Part shown: in pieces, positions 1 through 11,383 of the stretch
Position numbering within the stretch: position 1 is the stretch's first letter
Layout: every line of letters begins with the position of its first letter
DNA from: Actinernus sp. WN-2022
Lineage: Eukaryota; Cnidaria; Anthozoa; Actiniaria; Actinernidae
Direction of reading: 5' to 3'
DNA: 64,000 nucleotides
Assembly (NCBI GenBank): GCA_030867875.1
Contig: JAOWCC010000577.1
Coordinates: 89,757,740-89,821,739, forward strand
Program-made: the position numbers and the translations under genes
Notes under the pieces: model-generated
Told to the model about the DNA's origin: nothing
The model's input: the letters and a program-made list of their open reading frames with translations, nothing else
Database searches by the model: none

Positions 1-321
1 CTCTGTCTAGGCATTTTCCGTTCCAAGATGGCTACGACGTACCTTGTACAGACTACTTCAATATTTATATAATAGCTCACCTAAAGGTTTTATCAAAATA
101 CAAATGTGTTGTAAAAAACACTGAGCCATATTAGTTGCTTAGCCAACTAATAACCTATTTTTTGTTTGGAATAAAAACTTAAAATCACAAAACTTGGCGC
201 GTCGAATGTTCCAACGAACTGTCCTTGTTTTCAATTTCAACGTAACTCAAAACCTCAATCAATGACTTAAATCTCTGTTGATTGCCCTCAAATACTCTTT
301 TGTTTCAAAAAACCTCTATAG

Positions 322-563
322 ATGGTGATTAAAAAAATCTCTGGTGATCGAAAAAACTCTGGTGATTGAAAAAAAACTCTGGTGATTCAGTGGAAAAAAA
401 ACCTCTGGTGATCGAAAACAAACTCTGGTGTTTGAAAAAAACTCTGGTAATTGAAAAAGACTCTGGTGATTGAAAAAAACTCTGGTGATTGAAAAAAAAC
501 TCTGATGATCGAATAAAACTCTGGTGATCGAAAAAAACACTCTGGTGATCGAAAACAAGGACA
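322..563. repeat. Degenerate minisatellite, about 20-bp unit
   Basis: About a dozen copies of a unit like ACTCTGGTGATTGAAAAAA, with variable A-run length. The open frames across it are products of the repeat. Confidence 0.85.
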
Positions 564-640
564 ATTGACAACATATTGGTGATAACACATGTTGATGTGA
601 TTACAATAGCGATTTTCATTTTTGGACCATTCGGCGCGCC

Positions 641-1425
641 ATACCACAGGCAGCCCAGTCTATAGGTTTGTACATGAAAATAGAAGATATGTATGGGATT
701 TTATAAATCCTTTCAAATTGCCGTACAATGGAGGACAATGTACAAATAAACATACCTTTTCGCTTCCATGTTGTTTCCTTTGTGGGTTTTCTTGTCTTGT
801 AACCATTTTAGGCTGTTTTGGGGAGTTTTTCATCCACCTCGGTTCACCACCTCTCAGAAGAAGAATCTCCCGAAGTTTTCTGCCACAATCCATACTAACG
901 AATTTGGATATGGAGCGCCAACCGTCAATCACCATAACGAGGCTATTTTGACGGTTGGCGCTCCGTGTCCAAATTCGTTAGTATGGAGCCCTGGAGTTGG
1001 TCGAAAGTCGCGAAATAGTACTGATTCGATTTTTTACAGAATGAGGGATCGCTGGATCCTAAATTTCAGGCAACGCTTAATTTATTTATCATTCTAGCGA
1101 CGAAAGGAGTTTCGTGGCATTTCGATAACGAAAAGTGAGATTTTGTAGGTGAAGATTGTAGGTGATTGTGGCAGAAGACTTCGGAAGATTCCAGCCTTCT
1201 CTTCTTCTTAGAGGTGGTGAGCCGAGGTGGATGAAAAACACCCCAAAACAGCCTAAAATGGTTTCAAGACAAGAAACAACACAAAGGAAACAATATGGAA
1301 GCGAAAAGGTATATTTATTTGTTCATTGTCCTCCATTGTACGGCAATTTGAAAGGATTTATAAAACCCCATACATATCTTCTATTTTCATGCACAAACCC
1401 ATATATTGGGCTGCCTGTGGCCATA
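641..1425. mobile_element. Fold-back element with about 250-bp inverted arms
   Basis: 641-890 is the reverse complement, at roughly 85-90% by eye, of 1164-1425 (both hold CCTCCATTGTACGGCAATTT and AGAGGTGGTGA or complements). ORFs in the arms mirror each other and are not genes. A second perfect hairpin sits inside at 891-985. Confidence 0.85.
891..985. repeat. Hairpin inside the fold-back element
   Basis: CATACTAACGAATTTGGA...GCGCCAACCGTCAA at 891-928 pairs with 948-985, with one or two mismatches. Probably a separate small palindromic MITE. Confidence 0.8.
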
Positions 1426-1579
1426 CAAAACTGTAATCCATTGAGGAATCACACGCACACAACTAATGTTTACAAAAAAAATATTAAAAAGTACTGGTTG
1501 AAAACTGAGTTCATGTTCAATTCTAGGATTTTGAGTTCAATAGTTAATATAAGAACAAAGTTGAAAGTTATCACTTAAT

Positions 1580-2320
1580 TTGTTATCGTAAAAATCCTAC
1601 ATACATCTGAATGTAATGTGTGTTGTATATCAGAGCTTTCACATCCCACTGTCCCGCATGATTAAGTAGCCAGTGTCTGTTATAAGTCTCATTTTAATTT
1701 TATTGCTGTTAATTCACAATGGGTTTATAGCAATATTTTACTCGCTGTAAAAACCTCATTGTCCGATGCAAATGTAACACTCCTATAAACATTGAATCAT
1801 AACTGTACATACAATCTCTCTCTGTCCTCTCTCTCTTGCTGATTAAGTGTTCATGCTCACTGGGAACCATAATGCCTTAATTTGTTTTGGAAAGAATTAA
1901 CACTTTGAAAATAGCTAGAAAGGAGGAAGCTGAGAAAGACCAAAAGAATGAATTGTGTGGCAGAAGGAGCTTTACCAAATATGTATTGTGTGGCTTGTTG
2001 CCTTTCAGGCTATGGATTCTTTGTGCAGCTCCATCTCCAATGCTTTATGAATAAGGTTTGTTCATTACTCAGGCTGCCTGTGGCAGAGTTGTGTCGAAAA
2101 AAGTGAAGCCCGTTTTCCTCTTTTCCTCTGTACGACAAACGGACATTATATTATTGCACAATTCATTCTACCCACCAATCAGATTGCACTTAACTTCTAC
2201 GTCATGGCCAACATCCCTGATTGGGATTACTAAACGTTTACATCGAGAGATGGGGAGCCGTGGCTGGTAATAATTATTCAACAAGTTCTCAGGACGTCGA
2301 TAACCAACAGCCGCATTTAA
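1580..2320. other. No gene recognised
   Basis: AT-rich, with a short CT-rich stretch at 1817-1838. The 70-aa frame at 2058 has no recognisable feature. Confidence 0.5.
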
Positions 2321-2595
2321 GGGAATAGGTCAAAACAATGGATTTCGAATAGGACCCAATTTTGTTTTGATTTTTCGCGTTCTAAAATAGGTATACCTGA
2401 TTTTAATGCAGACACACGTTCTTCTCTGCCTGATGAAACTAGAAATATAGTTATTTTTTCAATAAGTATTTTATTCAAGAAGATATTTATGGTAAAATAT
2501 CTAGATTTTGCAAAAATAGGTGGTGGGTTCCGTGTACAACCCCCTTTCCATCAAAATTGGGTCCCGCCAGAGTACCATTGTTTTGGCCTCTTCCT
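2321..2595. mobile_element. MITE with about 43-bp inverted termini
   Basis: Left end GGTCAAAACAATGG...GGACCCAATTTTG is matched inverted at 2551-2595. No coding content. Confidence 0.75.
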
Positions 2596-2759
2596 AAGTT
2601 AATATGAAAACAGGAGATAAAGTTAAAGATTAGTTTCCCTTTTGGAATCAATCATCTCAGCCATACCTCCATTAAAATATATTGCATTTGGTATGCTCGT
2701 TTCTACAAACAGACAATAAAAGAGGAGACAGCCCGAGTGAACGGTTGGCAAGCCGTCTT

Positions 2760-2951
2760 GTTATTTAAGGGTTAGAGACTGACATGCATGTTTTATTGCC
2801 AAGTACATGCACGTGTTGACGATGAACACAAAATATTGAATACTGCATGAGGCTGAATGCAGTATGAAGAAATGTTGAGTTCATTGTACAGTCAGCAAAT
2901 GCCTGTATTTGTCAATAAAGCACAAACATAAGTCTAACCCTTTTAATATTC
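2760..2951. mobile_element. Palindromic MITE, copy A
   Basis: TATTTAAGGGTTAGAGAC at the left is mirrored by GTCTAACCCTTTTAATA at the right. The centre has ATACTGCATGAGGC...GAATGCAGTAT. Homologous to 55931-56140. Confidence 0.75.
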
Positions 2952-2989
2952 CAGCTGAGTGTACGGCATGCTGTGGTCATAAATAAAGT

Positions 2990-3287
2990 ACTTTAGTATA
3001 TACCACACCAGTGAATATCACTTTTCGCGCGCTCTGATTGGCTACTCAAACAGTGAATATGATTTCATATTCACCTCCGAGCAAAGCAGCGATCATCTCG
3101 CGCGGGTTTTTGTCCATTTGAGAGAAAATAAAATAACTATTTGGTACTGGATATTCACCTGGAGTGTGGTATATACTAAAACAACTATTCACCTCAGTGT
3201 TGGTGAATAGTAGTGGATATTTACGTCGCCGAAGCGCCTCGGTAAATTTCCACCACTATTCACCTCATCTTCGGTGAATAATTGTTA
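2990..3287. mobile_element. MITE with TTAGTATATACCACACC termini plus a hairpin tail
   Basis: Inverted ends at 2992-3010 and 3162-3180. It is followed by a second inverted block (CTATTCACCTC.../GGTGAATA). A shortened relative lies at 50305-50385. Confidence 0.7.
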
Positions 3288-3345
3288 AGTAATCACTGGG
3301 GCGTGTCCAGGATTATGTGTTAGGGGTTCGGAAGGGGTGTTCATT

Positions 3346-3588
3346 AGAGCGGATTTCAATTGAGTGTTTTGGTTTTGCGTTTACTAAGCTCTCCTATTGG
3401 CTGAGAAAGTAAACCAACCAATCAGAATCCAAAGTAAAACCAAATGCAAATTGTTTTGGTTTTGCTTTGGTTTGTCATTGGTTCACAGGGAAGCCATTTA
3501 TGAGTTACTTGTGATTACTCGCTCCTATGATTGGCTGGCTGTGGGTAATCTGCGTTTGGTTTCACTACACTCAACTGAAAATCGCTCT
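3346..3588. mobile_element. AGAGC-family MITE, copy 1
   Basis: Ends AGAGCGGATTTCAATTGAGTG and CACTCAACTGAAAATCGCTCT are inverted repeats. The interior repeats GATTGGTT and AAACCAA blocks. Copies at 10495, 26760 and 37327. The 127-aa frame over it is not a gene. Confidence 0.8.
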
Positions 3589-4249
3589 ATACGCAAGTAC
3601 CAAAATCATTTGACAATTTCTTTGTTGTCTGGATCTGCCATATCATCAACCAATCACCTGCTTGGATTTTGCACTGGAAGTGGGAATATTAAATTGTATA
3701 AATGGGCCAGCAAAGAATTCACAGTACATGTTTGGTTGGCAAACTACAAAAGGGTTATCTCTATTTCTTATACTTTATGAACTTACTCCAGAAAGCATAA
3801 TAAGGAAATTTACTTTTATCAACAGAGGTAAGATAATTCAAAATCTGCATGTCAGCATCTACTTGTACATTAATCAATGTACGTGATTTATCATATATTT
3901 TAATTAATATTATATTGCTTTAAACTGCAAAAAAAATATGAAGAATTGAATAAGATGCTATAAGACTCTTTCTTTAATTTGTATATAAGCACTATGAAGT
4001 TATTATTGATTTGAAATCTCTGAATTTAGTACATATAACTGAGCCAAAAAATAATGATTCAGTCTGATATCTACCCCGTAATCACGCCTTAAACTTTGCA
4101 CATCAACCACGCCCCTTCAAGTTGGCTGAGCACTGTTTTATGTCACAAAGTATCGGGAATTTGACGATATTTTGCTTTTGTTTTGAGCTAAAATCTTTGC
4201 CGGATCTTGGGAGGTTCCTCAAAAATCGAACACCTGCTAATTGTCTTTA
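3589..4249. other. No gene recognised
   Basis: AT-rich DNA with no convincing ORF or repeat. Confidence 0.45.
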
Positions 4250-4523
4250 TCGATTCCAAACCTGCACGCAAACCTGCATGCATAGGGCATTTGACTGAGT
4301 TTCTGTTCCAGGGCTGGGGCATTTGCCAGCAAAGAAAACTTGGTGGGGTGGGGAATTCGTCAAAGAGTCAAAATTGCGAATTTTATACGAGATTTTCACT
4401 CGTTCCAAAGCTCCACACGTACGTAGGGGCATTTGCATAGCTTAGCTGGCCCCAACGTTCTGATTCCAAAATCGCCAAATGCCCCACAAATGCCGGGAGG
4501 AATGGGCAGGTTTGGAATTGGTA
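4250..4523. mobile_element. MITE with CGATTCCAAACCTGC termini
   Basis: CGATTCCAAACCTGCAC at the left and CAGGTTTGGAATTGG at the right are inverted. Internal GGGGCATTTG and CAAATGCCCC also pair. Confidence 0.7.
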
Positions 4524-5065
4524 GAGCCATAAAATATATAAATTAAAACGAATACCTTCATTCTCCAGCTAGTGTTTTACAGCCGAGTCCTTTAAAATTA
4601 TTCTCCAAAATATCTCTCTTCTTCACCATCGATCGTCTTACCTTTCATTGTCGTTCTTTTACACAAGTTTAAGTTATATTGGCGAAAACAACAAACTAAA
4701 ACCAAGAGGCCAAAGCCAAAGCACATACAAACATCCACTTTTTAAATGAAGACAACAAATCGGTACCTTTCAATCGTCTCAGTCACTTTATTGGTGGTTT
4801 TCATCGTCATGCATGACGCGATCGCAAAATTGGTTCAATGAATGTATGATAATTTTACAGTATTTTGTATGCGGCCGCCATCTTTGTGCCCTCTCTGGGA
4901 CACATACATGGCGGCCATAAAACGAAAATACAAATAAAGCTAATTGTGCAAGGACATCATTCTAACATCAACTTATCAAACTGAATATGACACTGTCATT
5001 AGTAAGAAGTAATTGTAAACAATCGTGAATAATTCTTAATGCAATGTTATTATTATTATTGTTGT

Positions 5066-5515
5066 TATGAGGAGTCAGTGCTTTGTTTTCCAATTATAGA
5101 AATTGGTACATTTCCTCTTGGGGAGCCGGGGTGGCGCAGTGGCGCAGTGGTTAAGCGCTTCGCCTCTCACTTCTGTGGCCCAAGTTCGATTCCCGGACGC
5201 GGCGCCACATGTGAGTTGAGTTTATTGGTATCTCGCCCTTGCTCCGAGGGTTTTTCTCCGGGTTCTCCAGTTTTCCTTCTTCCTCAAAAACCAAGCTAAA
5301 TTCCAATTCGATCCTGGAGTTCGTCGGAATACTTAAATATAAGCCTCTGGCTTGGGAGACCCGGTAACGGCTTCCTGTATCTTCGACGTAAAATAAACCA
5401 TTTATTTTTATTATTTATTGGGATACAGACAAACAAAAACGCATTACTCAAGGGAAATAAAAGTCAGGTGGTCAAAAATGGAGCAACACTGAAACAGGCA
5501 AGCTGAAAGGGTCCA
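5066..5515. mobile_element. MITE (CAGCTTGCCTGTT family) split by a SINE
   Basis: TTTCCAATTATAGAAATTGG...CTCTTGG and, after the SINE, GATACAGACAAACAAAAACG...CAGGCAAGCTGA match the uninterrupted copy at 40759-40952. The left end is truncated. Confidence 0.8.
5119..5419 (+). mobile_element. tRNA-derived SINE
   Basis: Pol III box A-like GTGGCGCAGTGGTTAAGCG and box B-like AGTTCGATTCCCG are at tRNA spacing, followed by a tRNA-unrelated body and an AT-rich TTTATTTTTATT tail. It is flanked by a possible TTGG duplication. Related copies: 14240 (minus) and 48836. Confidence 0.85.
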
Positions 5516-5520
5516 TTCGC

Positions 5521-5593
5521 GGTATATACTTCATGGTATTCTCTCCTAGGGAGACTATATATGGAACGAAACACTACCATGAAGTATATACCC
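5521..5593. mobile_element. Small hairpin MITE, GGTATATACTTCATGGTA type
   Basis: Perfect 18-bp inverted ends around a short loop. A second copy lies at 59763-59851. Confidence 0.75.
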
Positions 5594-5708
5594 TATTCGC
5601 CAATGTTAGGAAGCCAACACGCCGCCATTGTTCTAATCAAACTCGTCTCCATGCAGATGAGCCACAGACTGGGCATCGACTGGTCAGCGTTCAGTCCCTT
5701 TTCGACTT

Positions 5709-5768
5709 TCCAGGGGTCTTTACGCGCCTAATCCAAGATCTTAAATTAGGCGCGTAAAGACCCCTGGG
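5709..5768. repeat. Near-perfect 24-bp-arm palindrome
   Basis: TCCAGGGGTCTTTACGCGCC pairs with GGCGCGTAAAGACCCCTGGA; the loop is about 11 nt. Confidence 0.85.
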
Positions 5769-6034
5769 AACGAGATTGAGTTTTTACAACTCGACTCAAA
5801 AAAGTGTCGACTCATACTTTTTAAATTTCGACTCATTTATTTTTTTACATGTCGACTCATATTTTTTTTATTTTACATCTCAACTACAACTTTTTGTTTT
5901 CGGCAAGTTTATTTGGTTTTAGTTGTACCAGTTTACGATTTTCGACTTCATATGTTCCTATCAGTTACCTTTTCGACTTTGTTTTAGAATTTATACATTT
6001 TTGTCCGCAACGGAACGCCATAAGAAAGTGTGTA

Positions 6035-6074
6035 GCAGCTGACGTTTCGAGCGTTAACCCTTCGTCAGAGCAAC
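6035..6074 (-). ncRNA. Degenerate hammerhead-like motif (element relic)
   Basis: Minus strand reads GTTGCT-CTGACGA-AGGGTTAACGCTC-GAAAC-GTC-AGCTGC. The core boxes and GTC are present and stem I can pair over AGC/GCT, but stem II is poor. The plus-strand text (GACGTTTCGAGC ... CTTCGTCAG) is of the Penelope-like type. Likely a decayed copy. Confidence 0.4.
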
Positions 6075-6096
6075 AACATAACATATTCATTTCAGG

Positions 6097-6263
6097 AATA
6101 GGCAATATTCGTATTCTCACGGACGAGCTGGAACGAACACTCAATGGAGGCTCGTGCGGGGGAATTCGCTAAAAACTATTTAGCATTAGAAAAGATTCCC
6201 CCGCATGAGCCTCCATTGAGTGCTCGTTCCAGCTCGTCCGTGAGAATACGAATATTGCCTATT
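6097..6263. mobile_element. 167-bp hairpin MITE, copy 1
   Basis: AATAGGCAATATTCGTATTC...GAATACGAATATTGCCTATT with arms of about 70 bp. As far as I can read, it is identical base for base to 32461-32627. Confidence 0.9.
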
Positions 6264-7300
6264 GGCTGATGTGTCTCCGTCATACACTTTTTGGAACAAT
6301 GAAATGGTAAATTACGAAGAGGGGGAGCCGGAAGAATTGAATAATCAATGCTATTATGAGTTATTTCCTTAATTGCACATATTTAGTTATAATACTAGAA
6401 ATAAGAACGTACGAGCTAGTTCGTACACGAGAATAGAGGTGTTTTGAAGAAGGCGAAAGCAATAATGAACTAGCCGGATTATATTCTGAAATGCGTTGGT
6501 AAACAAAACAAACTTAGCGAATTAACTGAGTTTAGGCGGTGTCATCGAAGAGGTCTTTTACTTATTATTATGTAAAACAGCGGCTTATTTAATCGTCAAC
6601 CTTTTAGACGCTAGTTTTAACACTAGAAATAGGAGCCAGAAAGACCGGAAAGCAGTGATAACAGTTAAATATTATTACTGAAGTAATAAATGTATTATAT
6701 ACGTAAGATTTGGTAGTATAAGATTATTCATTTAGAATGGCAAGAACTAAACGGCTAAGTCATTGCGCTATCCTTCGTGCAAATGTTTATAATATCGCGG
6801 CCTGTAGAGTTTTTATCATAATGAGGCAACAAAAGCTGGAAGTAGTAGCTAGTATTCAAAAGTTGAATACGAAATTGTAGAACGGAGTTTGGGTTAAACT
6901 GATAACCGTATCTCAACATTCGATTAATTCGGTTTGGATTTTAATAGTCATTTTAGGAAAATTGTAAATATTATTTTAAAATTCCTGCCTTCAATTATCG
7001 GATCGGTACTTTGCAGCGCTGCCAACTTTCACTTCAGTAGTGGTCTATTCAGTGGCCCGCTATTCACGAGCAAGCGTTGGAAAGCATCATCTGTTTACAA
7101 AGCAAAACAATTTCAAAATAAACATCACTCAAGGGGCTAAGAAACCGTGAGATAAGAACGCTACGTAACTATCGAATACCCTGACAAATCCAGGGTCCTT
7201 GTCTAGAAAAATATGGCTCCGCGACTCCGCAAGAACGATCGGAATTCGTAATAGAGCCTCAGGATAGACATATCATCAAACGGTCTTGAACTGACGGTGG
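6264..7300. other. No gene recognised
   Basis: AT-rich with short frames only; the 68-aa frame at 6934 shows no domain. Confidence 0.45.
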
Positions 7301-7308
7301 CTCCGCGG

Positions 7309-7622
7309 CCCAGGGGGGGACTCCCATATAAAAGGGGTAGGGATGCTCGTCGGACATTTTCGATTTGACCCCTAAGAGGTACTAAAATGGGCGTGGCTCA
7401 AGCTTATTTTGACCCCTAAAAGATAATAAAAATGTAAATTGATAACAGCTTTTTTGTTCAATTGACACCCGAACCCTAAAAGGTACCGCTTTACATAGAA
7501 ATGTCTGTGTTTGATGGTGGATATATACCCTAAGTGGTACCAAACTCCTGATTTTGACCCCTAAAAGGTACGCCGAGCATCCAATCCATGTATCCCTCAC
7601 ATAAGGGAGTCCCCCCCCCGGG
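7309..7622. mobile_element. hAT-like MITE with 8-bp target duplication
   Basis: Inverted ends CCCAGGGGGGGACTCCC and GGGAGTCCCCCCCCCGGG. Both flanks read CTCCGCGG (7301-7308 and 7623-7630). The inside repeats GACCCCTAAAAGGTAC-like blocks in both orientations. An 8-bp duplication is the hAT hallmark. Confidence 0.8.
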
Positions 7623-7652
7623 CTCCGCGGGTCCGTACGTAAACCATATATG

Positions 7653-8090
7653 CGGCGTTCACTTCAAATCACCTTAGAGTGCAAATTTCCTAAGGTTTCA
7701 GTAAGAACTCGACGTCGTAAATCGTCGGCCCTTAATTCAAATCACCTTAGAGTGCGGAGAAAATACAAGATACAGGAGTGCAAGTTTCATAAGGTTTCAG
7801 TAAGAACTTAGATCTATACGTGATAAACCATTGGCGCTAAATTCACATCGCCTCAAGTAGAGTAATAAAACGCAAGACACCGGGAGTGCAAATTTTCCTA
7901 TAAGGTCTCGGTAAAAACTCTACGCAAACCATCGGCGCTCAATTCAAATCACCTTAGTAGAGCAAGAAAACGCAAAGCATGGGGAGTGCATATATTTCCT
8001 AAGGGGGTGCAAATTTCCTAGGCAAAAAGTCTAGGAAATTTGTACTGGTGGGTGCAAAAATCCTAGGAAATTTACACCAGGGAGTGCAAA
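7653..8090. repeat. Degenerate tandem array, about 75-105-bp unit, with palindromic end
   Basis: About four units share TTCAAATCACCTTAGAGTGC ... TAAGGTTTCAGTAAGAACT. From 8010, GTGCAAATTTCCTAGG-type blocks recur in both orientations. Confidence 0.7.
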
Positions 8091-9320
8091 TTTATCGGGT
8101 CTAGGTCGAATTGGAATTAAAGATTTAGGAGAATACGAAATTCTACATTTCGAATAGCAAGAACAAAAATCCAAAAGCTATTCTGATTGGTATTGAAACT
8201 TTTTATAATATAATATTCAGCAATTGCCACACTTTTCCAGGCTCTTTACATTTATAAATACGAAGTACATTTTGAATAATTAGATTTTTAAAATGAAATA
8301 TGGCAAAGTCTGTCGATAGCTATAATTTTGAAAGCGACTTGGGTTAAATACATACGGTTCATACATTCATGCTTGAAATTACGGCAGTCAGTTGGCGTGT
8401 TAACCGAAAAAAATGGGTTTGACGATTCCATTTCTGATTCATACATTTTGATATGGAGTGTGTGATTAAGTGTATTTAAAACCAAGTTGGACTTGGTTTA
8501 AATTATCAATTAGTATTAATTCAAGGTGAAAGAGAGAAACGATTTAAAAGGGAAATATGGAAACAAAAGAATCATAAAAAGGCAAATTAAAATAGGCAGT
8601 TTTGTAACTGATTTTAAAAATGTTTAAGCTTCAGGCTGCGAATGGCATATTTTTACTTAGTACTTTCTTGGCTTGAAGACGCCGCTAGCTAATGGAGAGT
8701 AGACAAAGCTAAATAAATGAAATACTGTATACAAATGTATGAGGTGGAAATACCATTAGCAGGATATCATGGCGAGATTAACTAATTAATAAGATAAATC
8801 CAATTTAAAATGCTCCTAAGTGGTCGCCTTTTAAATTGACTGGAGTGCTTTATTGAGGTCCAGTCAGGAATACATTTATATTGAAGTTATACTAATAGTG
8901 TGAAAAGATAAATTCTTAAATGGCTACATATCTAAAGGATTCCATAGCGATAGTTTCATTTTCTACTCCTTTTGGCGATTAAGTAAATAAACTGATTATT
9001 ATTGAACTGAAATATTTAATAAATCACGACAACTCTTCTTTAAAACTATAATGAAGACATAACAGATTTTAGTAGAAGGAAACTGTCTAGTATTCTATAG
9101 GAATCTTTCAATTTGATTGGCTGAGCTACTCAGCTTTCTAATCAGATAGTTGGCGAGGGAAGCGGCCCCGATCGAGTCCCGCCACTATCAAAGTCGATAG
9201 AAACCAAGGTTAAGAGCGAGAAGACTAATTGTTTTAGCGTAACTGACCAAGCCACCAACTTAGCGGTCGAGAAAACTGTGAAAACTCCCCAAAAGCATTT
9301 TAATTTACAGGTCAAAGGAG
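8091..9320. other. No gene recognised
   Basis: AT-rich, no domain-bearing ORF, no strong repeat. Confidence 0.45.
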
Positions 9321-9592
9321 CATGAGAGCGCATGAGAGTTGAATGAGAGTTTTCTTCAACTCTCATCAACTGTACTGTGATGCAGCCCGGTCAAACTGAC
9401 GATCACTATGAGAGCGCATGAGAGTTGAGCCATGAGAGTTGAGTTATGAGTTGAATGAGAGTTTTCTTCAACTCTCATCGGCTGTGATGCAGCCCGGTCA
9501 AACTGACGATCACTATGAGAGCGCATGAGAGTTGAGCCATGATAGTTGAGTTATGAGTTGAATGAGAGTTTTTTTTTAACTCTCATCGACTA
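9321..9592. repeat. Three tandem units of about 105 bp, each with a hairpin
   Basis: Each unit has ATGAGAGCGCATGAGAGTTG and a TGAATGAGAGTT...AACTCTCAT hairpin. The first two share GATGCAGCCCGGTCAAACTG ending in GACGATCACTA. Confidence 0.8.
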
Positions 9593-9646
9593 TTCATATA
9601 AACAGCGCAGCTCCTTTGAACTATATTGAGGATATTATATGCAGGT

Positions 9647-10024
9647 ACCGTATTTGATCGAATAACCGCCCTCTCGAATAAGCGCCCCCTTGATTAAGCG
9701 CCCCCCTTGAATACGAAATTTGAAATAAGCGCCCCCTCCTCGAATAAGCGCCCCCTCCTCGATTAAGCGCCTCCTCCCTATGACCAGGAAGAGGCCAATG
9801 CCGAGGTGAACGTTATCGAAAATGATGAAGATGGGGACGAGGATGTAGATGTGGAATGAACTACCCTTGGATGTCATGTTTTTTTTTAAACTAAAATTAC
9901 ATCATAGAAAACAAACTCTGAGTCCTAGTGATTTTGCTATTAAGCGCCTCTCCTCGATTAAGCGCCCCCCTTGAACACGAAATTTGAAATAAGTGCCGGG
10001 GCGCTTAATTCGATCAAATACGGT
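9647..10024. mobile_element. GATTAAGCGCC-family element, deletion derivative
   Basis: ACCGTATTTGATCGAAT and ATTCGATCAAATACGGT are the ends. Subterminal AATAAGCGCCCCC motifs are repeated. A coding remnant lies inside at 9779-9859. A short relative is at 62730-62831. Confidence 0.85.
9779..9859 (+). pseudogene. Acidic C-terminal coding remnant inside the element
   Basis: 27 codons ending in TGA, reading YDQEEANAEVNVIENDEDG and then DEDVDVE. The composition is that of an acidic protein tail, probably the end of the transposase of a full-length autonomous element, kept next to the right end after internal deletion. The identity of the protein is inference. Confidence 0.5.
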
Positions 10025-10290
10025 TATGATTTCTTGAACGCGCGCCTTAAATATATTAGCCTAAGTTATTAATTATTAGTAGACAGACAACCACAAATTC
10101 TCTAGGGAAAAATTGAAAGACGATCTGCTCTGCTTGAAATCATATCATCCTGACTACGTGTATGGCGAAACTTTCGTTTAAGGGACGCTCGCCAAGTAGA
10201 GGTAGAAACGGAAGATTTTCATACTTTTAATTCGTTAATTTTAGTCGTTATTTTAAGCGGCAGCCAATGTTTCTTTACGTTCATACTGTC

Positions 10291-10292
<2 letters not shown>

Positions 10293-10320
<28 letters not shown>
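10293..10320. repeat. (GATA)n microsatellite
   Basis: About seven uninterrupted AGAT units. Confidence 0.95.
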
Positions 10321-10321
<1 letters not shown>

Positions 10322-10494
10322 ACACTCATGCAATTACAGTAAATACTGTACTGCCCCTTGTGGCCCTAACAAAAATGAATGAAAATAACAAAATACAAAG
10401 CGAAAGCGACATATGAATAAAACATAAATATAAATCCTAAGAAGAGAAAAAAATATTACGATGCCGCTGATTACCTAGCTAGCTAAATATATAT

Positions 10495-10790
10495 AGAGCA
10501 GGTTTCAATTGACTGTAGTAAAACCAAAACCAAAGCAATTACAACAAACCAATCACGAACTACAGTGAATACCGATTGCTTTCACTGGCATGAGAAAGCA
10601 ACCAATCAGGAGGAAAAGTAAACGCAATCGTGGATTGATGGCGTGACGGACCAAAACCACGATTGGTTTTACTCTGGAATTTGATTCGCTGACTGATTAC
10701 AAAACATTTTCACAGCCAATAGAAAAGCTAAGTAAACGCAAAACCAAAGCAATCACCGAAAACTTTTGACACTCAATTGAAACCTGCTCT
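10495..10790. mobile_element. AGAGC-family MITE, copy 2
   Basis: AGAGCAGGTTTCAATTGACTG and the inverted CACTCAATTGAAACCTGCTCT. The inside holds GATTGATGGCGTGACGGACC, the segment that became a 15-bp array in the 26.8-kb copy. Confidence 0.85.
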
Positions 10791-11383
10791 ATCATAGTCC
10801 ATTAATAAGTTTTACCAGGAATCCATAACTGGTAATTAATGGCTCCAGTGGTTTTACTAACACGAAAATTATCTTAGACATTGAAAATTACAATCGTAGT
10901 TTACGATTATAAGCACTTTGGAAAGCACTATCAAATGCAATTGGAAATGTAAATTCAAAGCAATGCATGCATGGATGTAGAAATTTAGATATTGGGTAAT
11001 TTGAATTCTCTTATTCATGACATCTCAGTCTCATTTAGTGATTTTAAACACTTATTTTAGACCCTAAATGGAGTTGTAAACATCGAATGTAACGGAATTA
11101 AATCAGTTCGCCATCTTACCTCGCGCACTTTGTCGTTTCTCTTCTACTTAGCGAGCGTCCCTTAAAAGTAAGTATCGCCACGTATGTTGTCATTTATGGT
11201 CTTAGCTGGTTATTTAAAACTATACTAGTCATCAAATGTAAGTCACTTACTAAACATACGAAGTTACACTTTAGTTTTGTCAACAATATTTCTTTCAAAC
11301 TTCGAATTGTTATAAAACAAGCATAATACTCGAGTTTCTCAGTAATATCAATAAAGTCAGAACAGTTTGTAGGCTTGGGCAAC
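10791..11383. other. 3' flank of GPCR 1, no other gene
   Basis: Downstream side of the minus-strand receptor. AT-rich, no clear ORF. Confidence 0.4.

Noticed and set aside
622..1578. 109-, 91- and 138-aa frames as genes
   Set aside because: They are mirror images across the inverted arms of one fold-back element.
5119..5190. A functional tRNA gene
   Set aside because: The tRNA-like head continues into a SINE body and related copies exist; the cloverleaf is not complete.
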